The notes under the pieces were generated by a model. The model was not told the origin of the DNA and did no database searches. It saw only the letters and a list, made by a program, of their open reading frames with translations. The position numbers and the translations under genes are program-made. Positions 57,610 to 64,000 of a DNA stretch of 64,000 bases are shown in pieces. The stretch lies in the NCBI RefSeq assembly GCF_026163695.1, contig NZ_JAOTID010000004.1, positions 62,001 to 126,000 of the forward strand, in the 5' to 3' direction. Position 1 is the stretch's first letter. Each line of letters begins with the position of its first letter. This stretch comes from Shumkonia mesophila. Its GTDB lineage: Bacteria; Pseudomonadota; Alphaproteobacteria; Rhodospirillales; Shumkoniaceae.

Positions 57610-60117
57610 CTAGGCGGCGGCTTTGGTTTTTCTCGTTCGCATCAGCGTGGCGGCCCGCTGAATCTTCTCCTTTTCAGCCTCGCGGCGCGTCCGTTCCTTT
57701 TCCGCCCGGCCGGCGAAGATGGAATGGACTCGGGGGTCAACCCACCACATCTGGCTGTTCCTTCGCCCGCTCTCCATCGGGACCACCCAGCCGGCCCGCT
57801 CGAGCGTGTCCATAGCCCGCGCGAGCGCGCCCGGATCGTCCCGGAGTTCGCGGTAGGCCCGGCTGATGTCGCGAGCCGTGACGACCGGCGCGCGTTGGGA
57901 AAGGATGTAGCCCGCAATCCAGCCCCCATGGTCGGCATCAGGCGCCGAGCCGAACGTCTCGGCATAGAACCGGACGGCATGCGGGAGCAGGAAATCGAGC
58001 ATCAGCCTTTCGACCATGCCCGCAGTTTCGCCGCTGATTTCGCGGGGCACGGGGTCAAAAAGCGTGTCGGCCGAGGGTGGCGCATCGGCGCCGGTCGCGG
58101 CAGTCGCCTCAACCGCGTGGTAGGTGAGAAGAAGGCGGGCGAACAGGGCGTCCCACTTGGCCAGGTGGTTGCGGAGGCCGGCGCCGGCGGACGGAGACTC
58201 CTTGAAAGCGTTGGCCACGTCCAGGACCCGCGTACGGGCGTCCTGGGCGGCCTGTGACAGCCGAACCACTATCCGGCCGCTCTGCCGCCAGCCGGTCAAA
58301 GTTTCGAGCGTGTGCCGATACGCGGCGGCGGCGACCTCATCTGCCGGCCGGTCGACCCCGGCCCCCGTCTGGCGGCCGTGAATGACGATAAACCTGGCCA
58401 GCAGCCCGTCCGCGGTCAGGTTGCCGGAGAGCCGGCGAATGACCTCGGGCTGAATCCCGCCCACCACCGAGAGGGACCAGTTCGGCACCAGGATGCGGCC
58501 GCGGTTGACCCGATCAACCGGCATCGCTCCGCCGTTATAGAGCTGCAGCCAAAAGCTTCTGTCGCGGCTGGTCCCCTTCGACGAGCGGTAGGCGTCGAAC
58601 GACCCGATAAGCTGCGCGATTTCGTCGTAGACGCCCAGCACCCCGGCGGGGTTGTCCACCAGGATCTCAGTCAAGGCCTCAACCGTCGTATCGGATACAA
58701 GGAGACGTCGGATTTTCGGCTTGTCGGGTGTTTTCGGCTTCTCTGTGTTCTCGCCTTTGGCGCGGGCCTTGACGTGAGCCTGCAGCCGCGCCTGATAGAC
58801 CTTTTCCTCAACCGAGTAGGTGCCTAGCAGGGTGGAGTCCGCGTCGGTCCACTCCGCCTCAATGGTTCGCAAAGGGGCTACGGCCGCGTCGATCGCCGGC
58901 GTTTTCTTGCCGCCGGCCTCTTCGACGACAGCCACCCAAAGCCGGGCGCTCTCCGTCCATTGCGCGTCGAATGCCTTGGGCTGTACGCGGAAAAAGTCGT
59001 CGAGTGCCGACGCGCAAACAGCGAGAGCCGGCAGGGCGATCATGCTGGCGTCGACGCCGAGGCGTTCGGCCTTATCCTGGGCGAACTCCCTTATGGGGGA
59101 GGGGACGGCCTCCGCCGAGAACTCAGGCTCGCCGAGCATGTCGGTGTCGCCGAAGATGTCGAGCGGCGGGGTGGAATCGTCCGATGCGCCGTCGGGGCGT
59201 GCGCCCCACCGGGGGCGCAGCATGCCGGCTCGGACCTTATCGCCAGCCTTTTTGAGGACGTCCGCCTTCGTCCATGGATCGCGCCCCGGCATGTTCTGCA
59301 TTTTCAGCCCGGCGTCGACCAGCGCATCGAGTGCCGTGTTGAAGTCCAGAAGGCCCGCGCCGACGTAGCCACCGATCTTGAGGGCGGCGGTGCAGAGCGT
59401 GTTTTCCTGCGCGCCCATTTCCGCGTTCTCGACGATCGAGCACTCGGACGCGAGGGCGCTTTCGGCGTACCGGATCAGATCCCCCGATGGTTTGACCGAA
59501 ACCCGGGCCTCCGGTGCAGCAGCGGGCCCTTGCGGGGGCTGGGGTTGATCTTGCTCCTTCTGATTGAACAGCGCGAGGATGACCGCAGGGATTTCCGGCA
59601 GGGGAAGGTCGATGCCCCGATCCTTCGCAAAGGCGTATTCCCGCCCGCTGACGTGCCGGGACGGGGGCGCCACGACATAGCCGCCGTCCGCCCGGGCATC
59701 GAGGCCCGGGTGTCTCTTCACGAAGTTCTTGAGGCCGCGCCCGGGGTGCCGAAAGTACAGGTGGGCGCCGTTTCCGGTGCGGACCCCCGGCCCTTTCGGC
59801 GAGTCGTCTTTAGGAACAAGACGGAGGTATGATTCCCCCCCGGCCTTGCCGTCCATGTCGACCACAACAAGGTTTGATACCGTCCCGGTGACGAGCCCGA
59901 CGTTCGCGTGGGGGTGCCTTTTGAAGACGTCCCGAATTTCGGCCTCGGTGAGCCGGGTCGTTTGAAGACGCTCCCATTTGCCGAGAGGATGCTTGCCGGG
60001 GGCGTTGCAGTTCGCTCTGCCACAGGTACACTTTCCATCCGGCCGGATCCCGTGCAGAGGGACCACCGAGAATCCACGGAGGGCATAGTCGAGAGCTGCG
60101 TCGAGAATGGCGGTCAT
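57610..60117 (-). CDS. PrimPol-DUF3987 replicase (primase-polymerase plus helicase-like ATPase)
   Basis: The 835-aa protein has an N-terminal bifunctional primase-polymerase domain: Cys/His cluster CTCGRANCNAPGKH (30-43), VVVDMDG with the catalytic DxD (87-89), GNGAHLYFRHPG (His ~119) and GGYVVAPPSRH. A DUF3987 ATPase domain follows (about 345-680) with a variant P-loop AGGKKTPA near 402-408 (GKK rather than GK[ST]) and Walker-B-like VYDEI near 497. The start ATG overlaps the zinc-ribbon stop (ATGA). It should prime and drive replication of the element. Confidence 0.82.
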   Translation of the reverse strand: MTAILDAALDYALRGFSVVPLHGIRPDGKCTCGRANCNAPGKHPLGKWERLQTTRLTEAEIRDVFKRHPHANVGLVTGTVSNLVVVDMDGKAGGESYLRLVPKDDSPKGPGVRTGNGAHLYFRHPGRGLKNFVKRHPGLDARADGGYVVAPPSRHVSGREYAFAKDRGIDLPLPEIPAVILALFNQKEQDQPQPPQGPAAAPEARVSVKPSGDLIRYAESALASECSIVENAEMGAQENTLCTAALKIGGYVGAGLLDFNTALDALVDAGLKMQNMPGRDPWTKADVLKKAGDKVRAGMLRPRWGARPDGASDDSTPPLDIFGDTDMLGEPEFSAEAVPSPIREFAQDKAERLGVDASMIALPALAVCASALDDFFRVQPKAFDAQWTESARLWVAVVEEAGGKKTPAIDAAVAPLRTIEAEWTDADSTLLGTYSVEEKVYQARLQAHVKARAKGENTEKPKTPDKPKIRRLLVSDTTVEALTEILVDNPAGVLGVYDEIAQLIGSFDAYRSSKGTSRDRSFWLQLYNGGAMPVDRVNRGRILVPNWSLSVVGGIQPEVIRRLSGNLTADGLLARFIVIHGRQTGAGVDRPADEVAAAAYRHTLETLTGWRQSGRIVVRLSQAAQDARTRVLDVANAFKESPSAGAGLRNHLAKWDALFARLLLTYHAVEATAATGADAPPSADTLFDPVPREISGETAGMVERLMLDFLLPHAVRFYAETFGSAPDADHGGWIAGYILSQRAPVVTARDISRAYRELRDDPGALARAMDTLERAGWVVPMESGRRNSQMWWVDPRVHSIFAGRAEKERTRREAEKEKIQRAATLMRTRKTKAAA

Positions 60118-60485
60118 TGCTCGGTCCTCCGCCCCCAGGCGCGGCGGCCGCGACGGCGCCGTCGCCGTCGGCGCCGTGGCCGCTGTCCGCACACGGCGCA
60201 CCGGCGCGGCTGGTATTTATTTTCGAACCATCTCGCGTCGGCTTTTGTGAATTCGAAGGGCTGTCCGCACTCGGCGCACCATCCCAGTGCCGTCAGAGCA
60301 ATGACAAGATCACCGTGGCGGTCCATGCTCACGGTTCTGTAGGTGACTCGGTAGGGGAAGCCACCGCGGTACACGATGGGCTCCGCTTGCGAAGGGTCGT
60401 CGCGGGTGCTACATTCTTGGCAGGAAGAATTCGATTCGCCCCCATGCCGAATGCCCTTCGGCGGGGGGCTTTTCTTTGCGCGCAT
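60114..60485 (-). CDS. Zinc-ribbon protein with poly-arginine C-terminus
   Basis: GGAGGTGA lies at ideal distance before ATG 60485. The 123-aa protein has an N-terminal Cys pair (SCQECST), then a zinc-ribbon of the zf-trcl kind: WCAECGQPFEFTKADARWF followed by CAVC about 25 residues later. It ends in a run of nine arginines within an Arg/Gly tail. Its stop overlaps the replicase start. The basic tail suggests nucleic-acid binding, perhaps as an origin or primase accessory factor; function unproven. Confidence 0.7.
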   Translation of the reverse strand: MRAKKSPPPKGIRHGGESNSSCQECSTRDDPSQAEPIVYRGGFPYRVTYRTVSMDRHGDLVIALTALGWCAECGQPFEFTKADARWFENKYQPRRCAVCGQRPRRRRRRRRRGRRAWGRRTEQ

Positions 60486-60571
60486 TTCGTCACCTCCATT
60501 TGAAGGAAATCGGCGCCATCCGGCGCTGATTAGTCGAGCCTGGATAATCGCCCACCCGATGGTTCGCCACG

Positions 60572-60787
60572 TCAGGCGGCCTCGGACGTGCTCTGCCGCC
60601 GGCCAGCGTCGAGCCAACGGTCGACGTCGGCCAAATCGTAGAGGACAGCGCGGCCGACATGGATGAAGGGCGGCCCGCCCCCTCTGACACGCGCGTTGTT
60701 GAAGAAGGATTCGGACAGGCCGCAGTATTCGGCGATCTCGGGAGTCCGGAGGTATCGCTTTTTTTGGGAAACCGAGTGATCGTTCAT
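60572..60787 (-). CDS. alpA: AlpA-like / excisionase-family HTH regulator
   Basis: The 71-aa protein reads YLRTPEIAEYCGLSESFFNN then GGGPPFIHVGRAVLYDLADV DRWL in short blocks, the winged-helix AlpA/HTH_17 pattern with R-VLY and D-WL motifs. ATG 60787 has GGAGC upstream and leaves out a 11-residue non-conserved extension. Such proteins control integrase expression or act as excisionase in P4-like elements. It is first in the alpA-zinc ribbon-replicase operon and lies behind a structured leader. Confidence 0.82.
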   Translation of the reverse strand: MNDHSVSQKKRYLRTPEIAEYCGLSESFFNNARVRGGGPPFIHVGRAVLYDLADVDRWLDAGRRQSTSEAA

Positions 60788-60944
60788 GGTGCTGCTCCGC
60801 TGTAGCGCAGCGCCGGGCACATAAACGAATCCCGACGCCTCGCATGTTGAGACGTCGGGGCCAAAGGCAGTTCAGCGGTTTCTCGGTTTAACCGGCCCCG
60901 AGAAAATATGACGGTAGTGTGCTGATGGTCCGGTGGAAAGTCAA
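60788..60944 (-). promoter_or_regulatory. Promoter and structured leader of the alpA-replicase operon
   Basis: TTGACT at 60939-60944 with a weak CACACT 17 bp downstream forms the only promoter candidate. The following leader of about 125 nt folds into two hairpins: TTTCTCGG/CCGAGAAA (60879-60905) and CCCGACGTCTC/GAGGCGTCGGG (60831-60859). The rest of the 284-bp gap to the integrase stop carries the inverted TAGGGTTGTTG copy at 60988-60998. Confidence 0.5.
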
Positions 60945-61071
60945 GAGTGCCGGATATATACGCAGGTTAGCTACGCCCCGACTGTACCAACAACCCTAGG
61001 CTACGCTTCGATCCCTATTGGTCTAAATTTTTTGTTTCTACAGGACGACCCGCCTTTTGCATGGCGTCAAC

Positions 61072-62463
61072 CTATCCTCTACGCCGCATGCTGACCACTT
61101 CGCCGCTGCTGCCTTTGAGGCCGGCGGCAACCTGTTCGGCGATGCTCGCGGCTGCCGCCTTCCGTGGATCGTCGTACAGGTGCGCATAACGTTCCGTGGT
61201 GCTGGCGCTGGCGTGCCCGAGGATGCTGCCGAGAATGATCAGGCTGTCGCCCCGCGACGCGCCGATGCTCGCGAAGCTGTGCCGGAAGTCGTGGATGCGC
61301 ACGTCGTCGATACCGGCCGGCAATTCGACGCCTCGTTCCGCCGCCCGGGCCCGAACTTCAGCGGGGGTGGGCTCCCGATCGAGAGCCGCCGCCAGTTCAT
61401 CCACCAGCGCCCCAATGGTCGGGTTCTTCCGCCAAAGGGCGACCGTGGCCAGCGCCCGAAGCCGCTCCCACACTTTCTGAATTCCGACCAAGTGGCTCGC
61501 CTCGCCTCCCTTCTTGGCCTGAGTCGCGGCACGCCCGACCCGCCATCCGGGGAACACGTACGGGTTCTTTTCGCGGCGGTGGGCTTCCATCCTCTGCAGC
61601 ACCTCGAGCGCCGGCGCCGAAAGCGGAATGGTCTTCGGGCCGGTCTTGGAATCGGACAACCGGATCACGCCGCCGGGCCGGTCGATATCCGACCACCGAA
61701 GCTTGAGGGCTTCGTTCTTTCGCATGCCGGTGACGGCGATCAGGCGCAAGGCATTCACGGCGGCCGGCTGCGCGGCCTCGGCATGCGCGAAGACGCCCCC
61801 CACGGCCGCCAGTTCCACCGGGCTAAGAAACCGCTCCCTGCCCCGCTCTCCGTTCCTCTCGATGAGCCGGGCCGGGTTCTCGCCGGAAAACAGCCCGTTG
61901 CGGGCGGCCCATGTGAAAAACGAACCGAGCACCGCGGCCACCCGGTTCGCCTGGTAGGGCGTGGCGCGCATCTTGTGGTGCAAGCGGGCGACGTCGGCGC
62001 GGGAAACGGCCGACAGGGCGATGCCACCGAGTTCCGGGATGATGTGCCGTTCTGCGAGGCGCCGGTATTCGCCCGCTGTCGTCTTCTTCCTCCGCTGGTC
62101 CGCATGCTCATCGAGGTAGATTTGCAGGGCGTCAGCCGTGCTTTGGGCGTTGCGGCGGTCGGTCCTGGACTGAGCCGGGCTTTCGCCCCTCTGCACCCGC
62201 TTGTAGAGCCCGTCCACCTCCTTCCGGGCCGTCTCCGGCGTCCAAGGGTGTCCGTGCCGCCCGATGGTCACGCGGCGCGTGACGTGGGCGCCTCGCCCGT
62301 TCCGGCGCACAGGATCCCGGTACTGGAAAAGGTACGATCGCGCGCCCTTCGGCGTGACCTTCAGCCCGAAGCCCGGAATGGCAGTATCCCACAGGTACGC
62401 ATCCCTGCCCGGGCACGGCTGCAATGAGTCGACGCTTCGCTTGGTGATCTTGGCTGTCGGCAT
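61072..62463 (-). CDS. int: Tyrosine-recombinase integrase
   Basis: The 463-aa protein has an N-terminal DUF4102-type arm-binding domain (PGFGLKVTPKGARSYLFQYR), a SAM-like core-binding domain (about 105-200), and catalytic residues Arg248 (VTGMRKNEALKL), Lys near 273, His391/Arg394 (HDFRHSFAS), His417 (LGHASASTTERYAHL) and Tyr426. Residues about 338-385, between the Lys hairpin and HxxR, are an extra helical insert. Start ATG 62463 has GGAGATAG upstream. It is adjacent to the right attachment site, as expected. Confidence 0.93.
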   Translation of the reverse strand: MPTAKITKRSVDSLQPCPGRDAYLWDTAIPGFGLKVTPKGARSYLFQYRDPVRRNGRGAHVTRRVTIGRHGHPWTPETARKEVDGLYKRVQRGESPAQSRTDRRNAQSTADALQIYLDEHADQRRKKTTAGEYRRLAERHIIPELGGIALSAVSRADVARLHHKMRATPYQANRVAAVLGSFFTWAARNGLFSGENPARLIERNGERGRERFLSPVELAAVGGVFAHAEAAQPAAVNALRLIAVTGMRKNEALKLRWSDIDRPGGVIRLSDSKTGPKTIPLSAPALEVLQRMEAHRREKNPYVFPGWRVGRAATQAKKGGEASHLVGIQKVWERLRALATVALWRKNPTIGALVDELAAALDREPTPAEVRARAAERGVELPAGIDDVRIHDFRHSFASIGASRGDSLIILGSILGHASASTTERYAHLYDDPRKAAAASIAEQVAAGLKGSSGEVVSMRRRG

Positions 62464-62495
62464 GGGGGCTATCTCCACGATTTTCCCGTAACCGC

Positions 62496-62524
62496 ACAGT
62501 AAGCACATTCCGGTGTAAATGCAA
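62496..62524 (-). promoter_or_regulatory. Sigma70-type promoter for the integrase
   Basis: TTGCAT and TACTGT are separated by 17 bp on the minus strand, about 30 bp before the integrase start. Two GCAAA-N3-TTTGC palindromes lie just upstream, placed to control it. Confidence 0.6.
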
Positions 62525-62545
62525 GGAACGCAGTGTATCAACAGG

Positions 62546-62562
62546 TAGCAAATGCTTTGCTA
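62546..62562. repeat. Palindrome TAGCAAATGCTTTGCTA beside the right attachment site
   Basis: A perfect 7-bp inverted repeat around TGC. A second GCAAA-N3-TTTGC copy lies at 62592-62604, centres 44 bp apart. A 12-bp extended match AGGTAGCAAATG recurs inside the element at 54448-54459. They are candidate arm-type or AlpA sites. Confidence 0.6.
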
Positions 62563-62610
62563 TTCCTGCTGTTTTCCGACCCCTATCTATGGCAAAGGAT
62601 TTGCTACTCA

Positions 62611-62660
62611 CTGATTTGTAATCAGGGGGTCCCGGGTTCGAACCCTGGTGCCGGCACCAG
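62611..62660. repeat. attR: Right attachment site (copy of the tRNA-Thr 3' half)
   Basis: This matches 51742-51791 at 49 of 50 positions. It lacks the 5' half of the tRNA, so it cannot be functional RNA. It begins at the anticodon stem, 147 bp from the integrase start. Confidence 0.93.
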
Positions 62661-62691
62661 CACCCTTCCGCGATGTGTCCCGTGCGGACGG

Positions 62692-63048
<357 letters not shown>

Positions 63049-63150
63049 TCACTGATTGGTCACATGACCGGACTGCCGTCGAGCCCCAGATTAATTATGA
63101 AACGGTGTTCGTCCTCCCGTATTGCAGAGGGATGGGTCGGGAGACAGGGC

Positions 63151-63564
63151 ATGGCTGTTGATACCCAGGCAACGGCGCGTGTTGAATTTTGCATCTCCGA
63201 GCGGGAGATGGAGATCTTCCGCGCCCTGAGCGGCGACACCAACCCGCTGCATGACGATGCCGCCTATGCCGGCCGGCGCGGCTTTGGCGGCAGGGTGGTG
63301 TACGGCGGACTGCTGATCGCCCAGGTGTCCCGACTGCTGGGAACCCGCCTGCCGGGCCATGGCTGCGTGTGGCGGTCGATCACCTTGCGGTTCCGTGCTC
63401 CGCTTTACGTGGATGAACCGGCCCGGCTTACCGGCACCGTGACGCACGCCAACGCGGATCTGGGCGTGATGAACCTGAAACTGCGGATCGAGGCGGGCGG
63501 ACGCACCGTCGCCGACGGCGAGGCCGCAGCCATTCTCGCCCGGGAGCGCGCCGATGTCGCCTGA
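63151..63564 (+). CDS. MaoC-like (R)-specific hydratase, hot-dog fold
   Basis: The 137-aa protein has ALSGDTNPLHDDAAYAGRRG, the hydratase-2 motif with the catalytic Asp/His pair, then FGGRVVYGGLLIAQVSRLLG. MaoC proteins hydrate trans-2-enoyl thioesters. The start is ATG 63151 with GGGAGACAGG upstream; a much longer open frame reaches back into the attachment site and is not used. It overlaps the following SDR gene by 11 bp, so the pair is coupled. Confidence 0.85.
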   Translation: MAVDTQATARVEFCISEREMEIFRALSGDTNPLHDDAAYAGRRGFGGRVVYGGLLIAQVSRLLGTRLPGHGCVWRSITLRFRAPLYVDEPARLTGTVTHANADLGVMNLKLRIEAGGRTVADGEAAAILARERADVA

Positions 63565-64000
63565 AACGACCGAACGCCCGCGCCGCTCGGTCCTGGTGAC
63601 CGGCGGCAGCAGCGGCATCGGCGCCGAGTTCGCCCGAGCCGCCGCCCGCCGTGGCTGGCAGGTGTGGCTCGGCTATGCCACGGGCGAGGAACGGGCCCGA
63701 CGGCTGGCCGGCGAATTGGCGGAAGGGGGGGCGGACGTTTTCCCGGTCTGCCTGCCGCTCGATGACGCCGCCAGGCTGGAAGCCGGCATGGCCCGTGTCG
63801 TCGCCGAGGGCCCCCTGCCGCAGGCCGCCCTTCTTTGCGGGTCGCCGCCGCCCGACGTCGCCTCGCTGCTCAAGCTCACGGCGGCGAGCCTTCGCCACCA
63901 GATGGAATGCGCTGTGGTCGGCAACCACGCCTTGCTGACCCGGCTGTGGCGCCATTGTTTCCGGGCCCACGCCGGCGGCCACGTGCTCGCCGTGTTGAGC
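63554..64000 (+). CDS. SDR-family oxidoreductase, N-terminal part (cut by window edge)
   Basis: 149 codons are visible. The Rossmann motif VTGGSSGIGAEFARAA near residues 15-30 is classical SDR. The cofactor-preference and NNAG-like positions are weak (ALLCGSPPPDVASLL in place of NNAG), and the catalytic Tyr-Lys lies beyond the window. Coupled to the MaoC gene, it may be a ketoacyl-thioester reductase partner, as in fatty-acyl or polyketide-like modules. Confidence 0.78.
   Translation, partial: MSPETTERPRRSVLVTGGSSGIGAEFARAAARRGWQVWLGYATGEERARRLAGELAEGGADVFPVCLPLDDAARLEAGMARVVAEGPLPQAALLCGSPPPDVASLLKLTAASLRHQMECAVVGNHALLTRLWRHCFRAHAGGHVLAVLS

Overview
The window is GC-rich chromosomal DNA from an alphaproteobacterium, most likely Rhodospirillales-like. 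The evidence is an ATP12-type F1-ATPase assembly chaperone (otherwise an alphaproteobacterial/mitochondrial family), a zinc-LID adenylate kinase in the secY operon, and one uninterrupted tRNA-tufB-secE-nusG-rplKAJL-rpoBC-rpsLG-fusA-tufA-S10-spc-alpha superoperon. There is no rRNA and no CRISPR array.

Layout. (1) 1-5.3 kb, minus strand: start of a DASS/SLC13 carboxylate transporter, an FAH-family hydratase, then ATP12, AsmA and a HAD phosphatase. (2) 5.4-14 kb: a catabolic block. A plus-strand TctC-TctB-TctA tripartite tricarboxylate transporter converges on a minus-strand HpcH/HpaI aldolase, DhaL, DhaK and an aminotransferase. A secreted orphan and a DUF72 protein follow. (3) 14-18.5 kb: RluC-type pseudouridine synthase, RarA and a Do/HtrA protease in overlapping frames, with a GST opposite. 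(4) 18.5-50.7 kb: the translation/transcription superoperon, all on the minus strand. I read strong sigma70-type promoters before tRNA-Tyr, rpsL and rpsM, a terminator after rpoC, and hairpins in the rplJ leader and the rplL-rpoB gap. The two tuf genes are identical over about 1.2 kb. (5) 50.8-51.8 kb: rlmB and an intact tRNA-Thr(TGT), plus strand. (6) 51.8-62.66 kb: an integrative element in the 3' half of tRNA-Thr, bounded by 50-bp direct repeats with one mismatch. (7) 62.7-64 kb: chromosome again, with a small membrane protein, a MaoC hydratase and the start of an SDR oxidoreductase.

The element is the accessory part. Its right half is a minus-strand replication/integration module: tyrosine integrase, AlpA-like regulator, zinc-ribbon protein with a poly-arginine tail, and a PrimPol-DUF3987 replicase, preceded by a structured leader. 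Its left half is plus-strand podovirus-like cargo: an ejection-protein-like gene with a duplicated domain, and a tail fibre with a carbohydrate-binding-like module plus small downstream genes. I see no capsid, portal, terminase or lysis gene. It is therefore either a decayed podovirus prophage or a small satellite-like element that keeps only replication, integration and virion-tip genes. Between the halves lies about 1 kb of poorly coding DNA with an 87-bp AT-rich core flanked by a 30-bp imperfect inverted repeat, which is the best origin or control-region candidate. All calls come from reading the sequence by eye; no database search was made.
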